From Prevotella sp. UBA3294 (GTDB taxonomy: Bacteria; Bacteroidota; Bacteroidia; Bacteroidales; Bacteroidaceae), in NCBI GenBank assembly GCA_002361535.1, contig DETG01000069.1, positions 1-49,069 of the forward strand: a stretch of 49,069 bases of DNA, in the 5' to 3' direction. This document shows positions 35,001-44,800 of the stretch, piece after piece (position 1 is the first letter of the stretch; each line of letters starts with the position of its first letter). Position numbers and translations under genes: made by a program. The notes beneath the pieces are model-generated. The model was not told where the DNA came from. It was given only the letters and a program-made list of their open reading frames with translations, and made no database searches.

Positions 35001-36692
35001 TTAGATAGAACGTAGGAACTTCACCACCGCATCACGGTCGGCTTTTGGCAAGTTGTAGAACTTCAGCGTACTGTCATAAGCATCAGAGTTCTTGCTGTAT
35101 CCATGCCACATGATAGCCTCGATCTCGTTACGTGCCCTACAGTCGTGCAGGCGGTCTTCTGCTCCGGTATTGATCTTCGACAGTCCACGTCCCCACAACG
35201 GAGTGGTACGGCACCATGACCCATGGATACCGTTTTTCATATACAGACGGTGCTGCACCATATCGGTATAGGGATAGATGGTCTGATTCTTGTATGTGGG
35301 AAGATTCAGGTTGTTCGAGGTAATGATACTGGGTGCCCAGAAATCATCCTTGGTAGTCTGCCACTTGGCACGGTGGCAATACTGACAGCCAATCTGATTG
35401 AATACCTCCTTGCCGCGTTGTACCTCAGGATCGTTCAGATTACGTGCACGAGGAATAGCCAAGCCGCGATGCCATACCATGAAAGCCCAGAAATTCTGGT
35501 CGCTCATCTCCGGCTCGAAGTTATGCCATGGATTGTCAAACTGATTCGTTCCCGGGGAAAGCAGTCCATTCACTGCCTCTGCGATACCTTCATCTGTACC
35601 ATCAGCATAATAAGGTGAAGAGGGATTGGCCTTGATAGCTGCGATCACAGAGGGTGTCTCACTCATCTTCTTTGCCCAGGCATTGGTAGAATAGAGGTAG
35701 GGGCGGTCGCTGCGGCTCACATTCGTGATGTTCCAGATAGCATTAGCACCGGCACCGTCTTGCAAAGATCCACGAGTACAGGCATAAGTAAATTTCTTAA
35801 TGCGGTTGACACCATTGGCCGTGTAAAGAGCTGAAGCAGCCCAGTCGTTCGTACTCTTGTCCCACATGGCGGGATTCAGATCCACACCGGCAGCAGCCTC
35901 ACGCTGATACTGTACCTTGATGGAATCATCGGGGATGGCATCAATCAGTCCGGTACCGATAATGCCGATCGTACTCTCCAGTCGGAATGCCACATCACCG
36001 GTTTGATAAGGTGTAGGATTGGTGTTGAAGGCACTTTCCGGAATATTGAGTTCAGGATAGATCAGTTCGTATTTCTCTCCATCGGGGAAGGTCATGGGGA
36101 TTCCACTCTCCATGGAGGCGAGCGTCTTCCATTGCAAATCGATCTGATCCTCATCAATAGGTGCAAGGAATGGTGAGGTAGCAATGGTCTGAGGCATTCC
36201 CGTCACCTCGGCCACATACGGACCATCATCACTGCCAGGTGCTATGGGGTGATACACGACCAGCAGATAGCCGTTACCCCACGACGCAGTATAGCGGTCA
36301 ACGCGCTTTCCATGACCATAGGCGGGGTGACAGTCAAGACAAGACTTACGCACTGCAGCCGGTCCTAAGCCGTTGAAAGGCGGCGTTCCGGTATTGTAGT
36401 TACGTTCAAAGAAGGTTTCTCCCTTGTTAAAAGCATCCATGAGTCCCATCTGTGCTACGACAGGAGCCTCATCCTCGTAACACCCTGCCGAGACATTGTC
36501 GGTCGTACCCAGATCGCCACCGGGATACCACTCCTCTGCGAGGAAGTTACCAACCTTCTTTCCGATGTAGTTCACCTCGGGTCCACTGGTGTCCTCCTGA
36601 GTAAATGTGGGGTCATCGTCTTTACACGATGTCAGTGAGAAGCAAAGCAATCCACTGAGGATCAACATGTTGTAATTCTTAGAGATATTCAT
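35001..36692 (-). CDS. Di-heme DUF1111 (DHOR) lipoprotein, 563 aa
   Basis: A lipoprotein signal (LLCFSLTSCKDDD, Cys23) anchors it at the periplasmic membrane face. Two CxxCH heme-binding motifs are present: CLDCH (C118, C121, H122) and CQYCH (C436, C439, H440). The DUF1111 core (GPAAVRKSCLDCHPAYGHG ... GLAIPRARNLNDPEVQRGKEVF) belongs to the MauG/cytochrome c peroxidase relatives described as putative thiol oxidoreductases. It is typically iron-regulated and found beside imelysins, as here. Its electron acceptor and substrate are unknown. It lies between imelysin and the CcsBA gene on one strand with small gaps, an obvious operon. Confidence 0.92.
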   Translation of the reverse strand: MNISKNYNMLILSGLLCFSLTSCKDDDPTFTQEDTSGPEVNYIGKKVGNFLAEEWYPGGDLGTTDNVSAGCYEDEAPVVAQMGLMDAFNKGETFFERNYNTGTPPFNGLGPAAVRKSCLDCHPAYGHGKRVDRYTASWGNGYLLVVYHPIAPGSDDGPYVAEVTGMPQTIATSPFLAPIDEDQIDLQWKTLASMESGIPMTFPDGEKYELIYPELNIPESAFNTNPTPYQTGDVAFRLESTIGIIGTGLIDAIPDDSIKVQYQREAAAGVDLNPAMWDKSTNDWAASALYTANGVNRIKKFTYACTRGSLQDGAGANAIWNITNVSRSDRPYLYSTNAWAKKMSETPSVIAAIKANPSSPYYADGTDEGIAEAVNGLLSPGTNQFDNPWHNFEPEMSDQNFWAFMVWHRGLAIPRARNLNDPEVQRGKEVFNQIGCQYCHRAKWQTTKDDFWAPSIITSNNLNLPTYKNQTIYPYTDMVQHRLYMKNGIHGSWCRTTPLWGRGLSKINTGAEDRLHDCRARNEIEAIMWHGYSKNSDAYDSTLKFYNLPKADRDAVVKFLRSI

Positions 36693-36827
36693 AATGTAAT
36701 TGTTTATATGTTTTTTTTCTTAACCGTCAAGAAGTTGCGTCATAGCAAGCGAGCTCACCGTGACACAACTTCCCGTTGTCTAATATCATCATCTGTCACC
36801 TTCAGAGGTGCCAGTCGGAACTACAAT

Positions 36828-38084
36828 TTACCTAACGGTTGCAGCCCATGCAGCACCTGCCTGTAACTGGTCATCCAGTGCATTGATGGCATCCATGGCA
36901 ACTTTCACCTTCGCAGCTGTCGGATCCACCACAAAGGCAGAACCTGTCTGACATGCTGTCAGGGCAGAAAGAGCACCTTCGAGGGCAGAGCTCATAGAGG
37001 CAGCCAACGAGGGGTTAGCCGACTGCATGAAAGCCATTGCCGAAGCACTGTTGGGGGTAGAGAGGTTTATCCCACCGTAGAGTGAGTTCTTGATGCTCAT
37101 GATATTGTCGTAGAAGTCGGTGAACGACTTATGACTATAGGGCGACTCGATGTAGTTGGCATCTTCACCAGTATAGGCCGTACCCATCTTGGTGTTAGCT
37201 ACCTCAGCAGCGATATTCGAGCAGCCAGAGTCGAAAATAGTCACCAACACCTCCTGCCAGGTCATGAAAGTACTTCCTACCTGTGTAGCTTTGAGGATAT
37301 TCTCTCCATAATAGTTAGAAGTAACCTGTGTCTCTAACTCCAGTTCCTCCACACGGTCCTGATGAGACTTGGCAGCACTCTCTCCACGCCATGCCACTTC
37401 AAGCTGGAAGCAGCGGTCACGGAGGTCACCAGCCACAGCAGTGGCATATACCAGTTCTTGTTCACCAGTCACCTGTGCTTTGATAGCTGTGAAGGCGGCA
37501 TCACTCTCATTGGTCTGAAGTGAAGCGAGAGTACGGTTCTCACCATCACGGAAGATGATGAACTCGATGCCATGGAAGCCTAACAGCTCCTGTCCGAGTT
37601 TGGCGGCAGCATACGCAATACCGTCATCGCCATTATCGAGCATCGCAACCTTATTGGCATTACTCAGTTCGACAGCCAGTGCATCAAGGTCGAGTGGCCA
37701 TGTGTCGATATGGGGGTCAATACCAAATGTGGTAGCCGGACCATAGAGGAAAGCCTCTGATGCTTCCCAGTAAGCACGTGCGCTGAAGAAGGTGCTACAG
37801 ATCGTGTTGATGTCACCCTGAGTGAGTGTTCCTGCACGGAACTTCCCTTTAGCGGCATCCAGCTGATCATAGAGCATCTCTGTGGCATTGGCCAGATTGG
37901 TGTATGTAGGATACACCACATTCTCCACATACTGCTTCGAAAGAGCCTGAATAGCCTGCACATTTGCTGATGGCGTTGTGTCATCGTTCTTGTCATCATC
38001 ATCATCGCTGCTACATGCAGTGAATGTCATCGTGGTGATGGCAGCGGCTGCGAAAAGCAGCGCATACTTAAAAACCTTTTTCAT
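36828..38084 (-). CDS. Imelysin (M75) family lipoprotein, 418 aa
   Basis: A lipobox at Cys24 (TMTFTACSS) is followed by a poly-Asp stretch. The imelysin domain covers about 40-410 as two helical halves, with the family motif GxHxxE as GFHGIEF (H171, E174). Imelysins bind iron or iron complexes at the cell surface or in the periplasm and are commonly iron-repressed. They share ancestry with EfeO. It is translated just after the porin-like gene and before the di-heme gene, a pairing seen in iron-regulated loci of several phyla. A peptidase activity was once proposed for the family, but the conserved residues now suggest metal binding. Confidence 0.92.
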   Translation of the reverse strand: MKKVFKYALLFAAAAITTMTFTACSSDDDDDKNDDTTPSANVQAIQALSKQYVENVVYPTYTNLANATEMLYDQLDAAKGKFRAGTLTQGDINTICSTFFSARAYWEASEAFLYGPATTFGIDPHIDTWPLDLDALAVELSNANKVAMLDNGDDGIAYAAAKLGQELLGFHGIEFIIFRDGENRTLASLQTNESDAAFTAIKAQVTGEQELVYATAVAGDLRDRCFQLEVAWRGESAAKSHQDRVEELELETQVTSNYYGENILKATQVGSTFMTWQEVLVTIFDSGCSNIAAEVANTKMGTAYTGEDANYIESPYSHKSFTDFYDNIMSIKNSLYGGINLSTPNSASAMAFMQSANPSLAASMSSALEGALSALTACQTGSAFVVDPTAAKVKVAMDAINALDDQLQAGAAWAATVR

Positions 38085-38141
38085 TTTTAAACGGATTATA
38101 ATTGTTGATGTGTAATCATTCCACGTTCACCGTGCATCGAC

Positions 38142-39473
38142 TTATAGGAAGAATCCCTCATAGGCAATACCGATGTTAATGCTGGGTTCGTTGTTGTACT
38201 GGCTCTTCAGCATTCGATGTGAGTATTCTGCTTTGATAGCAATCTGCTTGATGGGGAAATAGTTGATACCCCCCACGATACGGTTCTTTTCAGTGAACTG
38301 ATAACCGGCTTGCTGAGCCGATGGAATATAGGGATTGTAATGCTCGTAACGTCCGAAGACATACAGTTTCTGCTGATCCTGGCGCAGTTTTGTGATCTGC
38401 GAGAAGATATCGTATCCGGCCTCGATGCCGAGGGCCACAGCATTCTTTGCCACTGGCATACTGCTATAAGGGGCATTGCTCACCTTGGCGCGTGTACGCT
38501 TAATGGTATTGATCTCCACGGCATCACCCACATAGCCATAGTCGGCCTGTCCTCTGACGATCCAGTTATAACGGTTGAATGTGAAGTCAATGGAACCGAT
38601 AGCCACCTGACCCTTCACACCATCGTTGGCTTTCTTTACGCCATCTGAAGTCTCACCCTCCATATCATGAGGATAGGTATTATGCATAGACTTCCCATAA
38701 TAACCGCTCACGCCGATGCGCAAACCAGGAATGCTATAGTTGTCTAAACGGGCAGAGAATCCATACTTGTTTGCCACCTTATATTCAAATGATGAACCGG
38801 CACCGTTGTGCACCCATCCGTCACGACTGAACTTAAAAGCATCCAAGCCGGCAGTGAGCTGCACCTCATAACGGAAATCACCACTACGTCCCCAGAAGCT
38901 GATACCAGTGTCATGCCAGGTAGAAGGAAGAATCGTGTTCTCACCCTCGGGGCGATATACCGTAAAGAAATTCAGCGGCTCATGATGAGCATTGTTCAGT
39001 CCTACGGGCACGACGATATGTCCCACGCGGATATTGGCAGCACGCGAGAAACTCTTCTGCAGCCAGAACTGCTCCAGTTCCACCTCACCACCTTTCTCTA
39101 CTTCCTGTTCCCATTCTCCAGCTTCCTCGAACTCCTGTTCCACGGCACTGCCTGTCCCTGTATGTTCAAACTCGATCTCCGTGCCCATGGTCCAGCCCTT
39201 GCCGAAGTCGTATCCTAAATAGATCACGGCATGGGGAATATCGAAACGTCCATGACTCGGATCGTTCTTATACTGACCAGCCTTGGAATACCGATAAACG
39301 TTATCACTATAGAAATTGCGGCTCATGGCCACCTCGCCATAGCCGCCCACACTCAAACGGTTACCTTTGACATGCTGCATCACACTGTCAGCAGCAGACT
39401 CCTGAGCCTTGGCCGTGCTTGTCCAGAAAGCAACAGCCAAGATACAGATTAAGACAAATGATATACGCTTCAT
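38142..39473 (-). CDS. Phosphate-selective-porin-like outer-membrane protein, 443 aa
   Basis: Signal peptide to about residue 23 (AKAQ), then a 16-strand-type barrel. The N-terminal GGYGEVAMSRNFYS and the central motifs FWLQKSFSRAANIRVGHIVVP and WHDTGISFWGRSG fit the OprO/OprP-like porin family widely found in Bacteroidetes. The periplasmic turn carries an acidic run (about residues 112-133, rich in Glu). The C-terminus INIGIAYEGFFL ends in a hydrophobic residue expected of barrel proteins. It heads the imelysin-DHOR-CcsBA run and has its own promoter, which suggests it supplies that system with a small anion or metal complex. Confidence 0.82.
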   Translation of the reverse strand: MKRISFVLICILAVAFWTSTAKAQESAADSVMQHVKGNRLSVGGYGEVAMSRNFYSDNVYRYSKAGQYKNDPSHGRFDIPHAVIYLGYDFGKGWTMGTEIEFEHTGTGSAVEQEFEEAGEWEQEVEKGGEVELEQFWLQKSFSRAANIRVGHIVVPVGLNNAHHEPLNFFTVYRPEGENTILPSTWHDTGISFWGRSGDFRYEVQLTAGLDAFKFSRDGWVHNGAGSSFEYKVANKYGFSARLDNYSIPGLRIGVSGYYGKSMHNTYPHDMEGETSDGVKKANDGVKGQVAIGSIDFTFNRYNWIVRGQADYGYVGDAVEINTIKRTRAKVSNAPYSSMPVAKNAVALGIEAGYDIFSQITKLRQDQQKLYVFGRYEHYNPYIPSAQQAGYQFTEKNRIVGGINYFPIKQIAIKAEYSHRMLKSQYNNEPSINIGIAYEGFFL

Positions 39474-39546
39474 TGAATACTGTTCTTTTACCTTATTTGC
39501 GCCAAACCTACATATAGGGAATACGCGCTATCTCAATAATGTGGTG

Positions 39547-39577
39547 CAAAAGTACAGTAAAAAGAAAAAGTGCACAA
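39547..39577 (-). promoter_or_regulatory. Promoter of the porin-imelysin-DHOR-CcsBA run
   Basis: The minus strand has TACTTTTG (39547-39554) with TTG about 20 bases upstream (39575-39577). The -33 part overlaps the hairpin at 39567-39604. Confidence 0.5.
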
Positions 39578-39604
39578 TACCCAATAATGAGTAATTTGCA
39601 CTTT
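39563..39604 (-). terminator. Terminator after the tyrosine phosphatase gene
   Basis: AAAGTGCA (39597-39604, minus strand) pairs with TGCACTTT (39567-39574) across a long loop, followed by TTCTTT. It separates the SusCD run from the porin run. Confidence 0.45.
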
Positions 39605-39629
39605 CTGTCTGCATACCTAAAAGTAGGTA

Positions 39630-40097
39630 TTAAAGAAGTTCGTCCAGCAATCCTGCACACCCATCCTCTATCAAATCGAGGGCGAGTTCGAAATCGGCGC
39701 TACCTCCGTAATAGGGATCAGGGACTGTTTTCTGTCCTGGGTGACGGCGCAGGTAGTCAGCCAGACAGCGTATCTTTTTGATATGCGCTGGTGTTCCCGC
39801 TATACGACGCAAGTTATAGGTATTCTCATCATCCATCCCCACCACGAGGTCGAAATGATCGAAATCCTCACGTCTCACCTGTCGTGCCCGATGATTGAAC
39901 AGATACCCCCGCAGGGCACCATGGTCGCGCATCCGCTTATCCGGGAGCTGTCCCACATGCCATGCGCCGATACCAGCACTGTCGATTTCAAACAGATGAT
40001 CCACCCCACGTTCCTCGGTGAGATGGCGCATGATGCCATCAGCAGCCGGAGAACGGCAGATATTACCGAGGCACACAAACAGTATCTTGAACTTCAT
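39630..40097 (-). CDS. Low-molecular-weight protein tyrosine phosphatase, 155 aa
   Basis: The enzyme removes phosphate from phosphotyrosine. The catalytic loop is VCLGNICRSP (nucleophile C9, R15) and the general acid lies in the VPDPYYGG segment (D127). The ATG at 40097 (MKFKILFVCLGN) is preferred to the TTG two codons upstream. In bacteria this family acts on tyrosine-phosphorylated capsule or signalling proteins, or on small aryl phosphates. It is the last gene of the FecR-SusCD run, 8 bases after the short peptide gene, an unusual position for it. Confidence 0.93.
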   Translation of the reverse strand: MKFKILFVCLGNICRSPAADGIMRHLTEERGVDHLFEIDSAGIGAWHVGQLPDKRMRDHGALRGYLFNHRARQVRREDFDHFDLVVGMDDENTYNLRRIAGTPAHIKKIRCLADYLRRHPGQKTVPDPYYGGSADFELALDLIEDGCAGLLDELL

Positions 40098-40105
40098 ATA
40101 CAAGT

Positions 40106-40273
40106 TTACGGCATCATCTCGGCGAGTTTCTGATCCAGTTGCTCATCGCTCTCCACTTTGAACACAATCTTTCCTTCACCGCCTTTTACGGTGCCTTTAA
40201 GGGTATAGGTGCCCTGCGCATGAACTAAAGTGCAGGCTGTCACAAGGGCAGCCGCACAGAATAGTCTTTTCAT
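40106..40273 (-). CDS. Short secreted peptide, possible DUF4369/TlpA remnant, 55 aa
   Basis: The start chosen is the ATG at 40273 (MKRLFCAAALVTACTLVHAQ, a signal peptide). An upstream ATG at 40294 would add seven residues. The mature part is only about 35 residues (GTYTLKGTVKGGEGKIVFKV). That stretch resembles the first strands of the DUF4369 domain that begins the TlpA/ResA-type thioredoxins commonly encoded after SusD. The thioredoxin part is absent and the next gene starts 8 bases later, so it is either a cleanly truncated remnant or a genuine micro-protein. Confidence 0.5.
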   Translation of the reverse strand: MKRLFCAAALVTACTLVHAQGTYTLKGTVKGGEGKIVFKVESDEQLDQKLAEMMP

Positions 40274-40325
40274 GAAGTTTCCTATCATAATCATTGTATA
40301 ATATCCTTCACTTTCTGTTGAAGAA

Positions 40326-41831
40326 TCATTGGCTTACAGAGAATCCCGGGTTCTGGTCTGCCTCAGTGAGTTTGTTGTTATACTTGAACTCATCAGAGGG
40401 GATGGCAAACACGTTATACTCTTTCTGAGCATAGGCAGGGTTGAACTTCAGCGTGATGCTTTCCGGGAAGCGAAGCATCAGATCATGTTCCAGACCACAT
40501 TCAAACGATAAGTTCTTGATACCCTCGTTAAAGATTTGCTGCATCATCGCCTCCTGGGTAGTGGCAGCATCTACAGCAGAGAAATCGGTAATGCCAGCCT
40601 TCGACATCACAGTCTTGAGCAAAGAACCTGCCTCCGTGAGATTTCCTGTACGTGCCAAAGCCTCAGCACGGAGCAGATAGACCTCTGAGAGTCGGATCTG
40701 ATACTGTGTCTCCTCTAACTCATCGGTAGCGAAGGTAAGAGGGTTGATATGCTTACAGATCGTATATTTGTCATCATAATAGATATAATAACTGCCATCA
40801 TCACGTATTCCGATCTGCTCTGCAGGTTCACCTTTAAACATCTGTTCTTTGCGCGGGTCATTTTCATAGAGAGCAAGGAGATTGTCGGTAGGGAAATATT
40901 GTGCGGAGTTACGATAGTAGTATGACTCCTTCACGTCTGACTGATTCTCCTTAGGCTGGATACCGAAAATCACCTCAGCACTCTTCAAGCCTTTGACATG
41001 GAAAATGTCTGCATAGTTATCTTCCAATGCATACGGACCGTTGTTGATGATGTCAGCACAAAGGGTTGCAGCATCCTGATAGTCGTTACCTTGTCCTCTC
41101 ATCATCAGCACACGTGCTTTCAATGCCTTGGCAGCCCAACTGGTCATGTAATAAGGTTCATTCTGTGCTGGTGCGTTGGCGATGGCAAAGTCAAGGTCGG
41201 AGATGATTTGCTCGTAAGTATCTTTCACATTGCTGCGTTCCAAAGGCAATGTGGTAGCCTTACTCTGCTTGGTACGTAGGATAACACCGTAAGGGCTGTT
41301 CACATCCCATGAGTAGCCATAGAAGCGCAGAATGTTATAGAAAGACAGTGCGCGCATAGCATAGGCCTCACCAAGAATCTCGTTTTTCTTGTTTCCCGTG
41401 AAATAACTGTCGGGGGCATCGCCCACCTGATCAATCACAGTATTGGCAGCATTGAGCGTGCCGAAAAAGGAATCCCAAAGATAGGAGCCATATCGTGACA
41501 AAGAAATAGCATTATGGGTCTCTAAGAGATAGGCCCCCTGATAGTAAATCGCAGTTCCTGCAAAGTCGGCAGGAATAATCTCATACCATTGAGAGCAGCG
41601 TGTTGACTTTACATCGTAGTAGTCTGTGCCGCACATGGCAAAGGTATAATAGATACCGTTCAAGGCCACCGTGGCACTACGTTGGTCAACCACCAGGTTA
41701 CCGTCAACCTTCGACTGACTGGGTAGTTCATTGAGCTGGTCGCTGCAACCCGTTACCGTCAGGAAGAAGGGGGTGAGAAGCATACAAACTGTAACAGCTT
41801 TCATCACCTTGTATATCTTATTCTTTTTCAT
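40326..41831 (-). CDS. SusD/RagB family outer-membrane lipoprotein, 501 aa
   Basis: SusD proteins lie on the outer surface and form a lid over the SusC channel, binding the ligand. The lipoprotein signal has its cysteine in TVTGCSDQL (about residue 29). The family features include LNGIYYTFAMCG, GEAYAMRALSFYNILRFYG and, in the C-terminal part, YQIRLSEVYLLRAEALARTGN, typical of the SusD TPR core. The end NPGFSVSQ is also typical. It follows the SusC gene by 38 bases. The ligand is unknown. The context (FecR, redox and imelysin genes) leaves a non-glycan ligand such as a metal complex possible. Confidence 0.95.
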   Translation of the reverse strand: MKKNKIYKVMKAVTVCMLLTPFFLTVTGCSDQLNELPSQSKVDGNLVVDQRSATVALNGIYYTFAMCGTDYYDVKSTRCSQWYEIIPADFAGTAIYYQGAYLLETHNAISLSRYGSYLWDSFFGTLNAANTVIDQVGDAPDSYFTGNKKNEILGEAYAMRALSFYNILRFYGYSWDVNSPYGVILRTKQSKATTLPLERSNVKDTYEQIISDLDFAIANAPAQNEPYYMTSWAAKALKARVLMMRGQGNDYQDAATLCADIINNGPYALEDNYADIFHVKGLKSAEVIFGIQPKENQSDVKESYYYRNSAQYFPTDNLLALYENDPRKEQMFKGEPAEQIGIRDDGSYYIYYDDKYTICKHINPLTFATDELEETQYQIRLSEVYLLRAEALARTGNLTEAGSLLKTVMSKAGITDFSAVDAATTQEAMMQQIFNEGIKNLSFECGLEHDLMLRFPESITLKFNPAYAQKEYNVFAIPSDEFKYNNKLTEADQNPGFSVSQ

Positions 41832-41869
41832 CTTAACTCTTTATTCTTAATAGTTATTTCTTGAATGGT

Positions 41870-44800
41870 TTAGAATCCCAGGCGTATGCCAAATGAATAG
41901 CTCTTCACCGTGGGGTAGGAAGAGATGTCACGACCACCGCCACTGATGGTATAAGGATCGTCGCTCACAGCAGGATCGGGACCTGGATAACTGGTGATTG
42001 TGAACACATTGCTGGCTGTAGCATATACTTGCAGATTATTCAGCTTCAGTTTCTTCAGTACCTTGGCAGAGAAATTATAGGCCAGCGAAAGAGTCTGTAA
42101 TTTCAGGTAAGAAGCATCATAGACATTCAGGTTGGTCAAGAACATCGTACTGTTGTACGAACTGAGCGAGTTGCCATTGAAGTGATCAGCGCTACTGGCA
42201 TCGAGCACACGTGTACTGCGGTTCGACAGGGAGTTGAAGCACATGTCTGTAACATCCTTCTGATAGATCAAGTCATTACCGTAAGAGAAAGTGAACGCCG
42301 CCATCAGCGACCAGTTCTTATAGTTGAATGTGTTGGTGAAACCACCGTAAAAGTCGGGCGTGCAGTTACCAATCACATCTTCATAATAGAAACCTGTCTC
42401 ATCAAGTGCTAATTTCGTAGAACCGATACCCATGTCAGGATAGAATGAGGTCCAGTAAGCGAACTGCTCACGGTAGGCAGCCAGTTCCTCCTTCGTCTTG
42501 ATGATACCATCGGCTTTTCGTCCACAGAGTAAGCCTAAAGACTCGCCTTCACGAATCAGGCTGGTTCCCATGTTCAGAGCCTTTCGGTCAGTGGCACTGG
42601 TAAACTGCTCATCGAGGATCTTCTTCACCATCGACTCATTGTGTGAGATGTTCAAGGCTGCAGACCAACGGAAATCTTTCGTGCGGATAATCTCACCATT
42701 CAGTTCAACCTCCCATCCCTGATTACGGATCTTGGCAATGTTACTGATAACCGAGCTAAAGCCACTGGAGGGTGCAGGTGTAACAGCCAACAGGGCGCCG
42801 TCGGTCACCTTATAGTAATAGGCTATGGTACCACCTAAGCGGCCCTTGAAGAACGAGAAGTCAAGACCGAGGTCTTTCTGGACTGTACTCTCCCAGCGGA
42901 TATCGTCATTTCCAAGCTGAGAAGGGTAGAGCGCACTCTTTCCCGCATAGGAATCAGGAGAGAAGAGTGAAAGGAACATCCAGTTTCCGATGTTCTGCGT
43001 TCCTGTTTTACCGATACTACCGCGCAATTTGATCTCATCAATCCATTTCACGTCACGCAGGAAAGGCTCCTGTGAGATGCGCCATGCCAAAGCCCCCGAG
43101 GGGAAGAAACCAGTCCGATGCGACTTGGCGAACTTCGATGAAGTATCAGAACGTCCGGTGAAGGTGAACAGGTAACGATCCATCAGTGTGTAGTTGGCAC
43201 GACCATAGAACGAGAGCAGTGACGACTTTGCCGAAGGATTCGAACCTGCAACTTGTGCTGCGATAGCCGCAGAGCTGAGGTTATTCAGGTAGTCGTCATC
43301 AGGATATCCTTTTCCTGAAGCAGAGAAATAGTCACTCTTGTCCTGTTCCCAGGCATGACCGATCACAGCATTCAGGGCATGATACTCGTTAAACTGTTTG
43401 TTGTAGGTGAGCGTGTTCTCCCAGAAAGTACCAATTGATGTTGACTGTGCCTGAGTGCCACGACCGCCGCCATTGTCTTCTGCACCATAGTAGCTGCTGG
43501 TGAGCACGTAACTGGGCACATAGTTCAATTGGTTGTAATTGGTATAGCTGAGTGATAACGTTGACTTGAACTTCAGGTCATGGATAATCTCATACTCTCC
43601 ACTCACCGACCCCTTGAAGCCATAGGTCTTGGCACGGTTGGTAGAGGAAGATACGGCCATCGGATTCTGGTATCCCACATAAGAAGAGCTCACGCCACCG
43701 ATAGCGGAGTAGTCAGCAAACGAACCGTCGGCATTATATGCCGGAAGGATAGGAGGCGCCGAGACAGCCTGTCCGTAGATACCACTGTTAATATTGTTCT
43801 TCGCATAACTCAGATTCATCTTCACATACGTACGGAAACGACTGGTGATGTCATTGTCCATGCTTACGTTACCCGTCATACGGTTGAAGTCGGTGCCAAT
43901 CATCGTTCCCTCCTGTTTGTTGTATGAGAACGAAGTGTAGTAGCGTGAAGCATTACCACCACCCGACACTGAGAAGTCAACATTATGAGTGATACCTGTG
44001 CGCAGAATCAGATCAAGCCAGTCAGTATTGGCATTACCATGCTGTGCTACATAGTTTTTCACGTCGTTGAGCAGTTTTGTGTTACTGTCTATATAGTTCT
44101 GTGCCCTGCCAGCATTCAATACACCTTCATTGATACTGTTTTGAAGGTTCGTATTACTGCTGTTGATGGCACTCTCAAAAGCCTGCATATACTGGTTTCC
44201 ATTCAGAAGTTTCTCTTTCACGGGGTTGCTGATACCCAGTGAGTAGCTTACATTGAAGGTTGGCTTCTGGTCACGGCGACCGCGCTTGGTAGTGATAATC
44301 ACCACACCGTTGGCGGCTTTCGATCCGTAGATAGCGGTGGCAGAGGCATCTTTCATGATGGTGATCGTCTCGATATCATTGATATTCAAGCCAGCCAGAC
44401 TGTTCAAGCCTCGCATAAAGTTTCCTGATACAGCACCCATTTCCTGCTCACCATAGGTGTCCCACTCCACGGGGTTGTTCACATCGGTAGAACTGATATA
44501 GTTGTTCTGGATCTCTGTAGGGATGCCATCGATGATGTACAATGGATCGACACCACCTTGCAAAGAGGCACCACCACGGATACGGATGCGTACGGCACCA
44601 CCAGGAGATCCATCGGCCTTCGTCACTTGCACACCGGCGGCCTTACCAGCCAGCGCATCATCGATGGTGATGGCGGGAGCATTGATCAACTCGGTGGGAT
44701 CAACGGTAGCGACTGACCCTGTGAGGTCCTTACGGGTGGTCGTACCATAACCGATCACGACCACATCGTCCAACTGCAAGGCTGAGTGCAGGGTGACATG

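Noticed and set aside
40998..41279. Plus-strand 93-codon frame within susD
   Set aside because: It is an antisense shadow of a full-length SusD frame with family motifs.
43230..43260. GGATTCGAACCTG, resembling a reversed tRNA T-arm
   Set aside because: It lies within the SusC reading frame (segment AGSNPS), and no acceptor stem, D-arm or anticodon arm is found around it.
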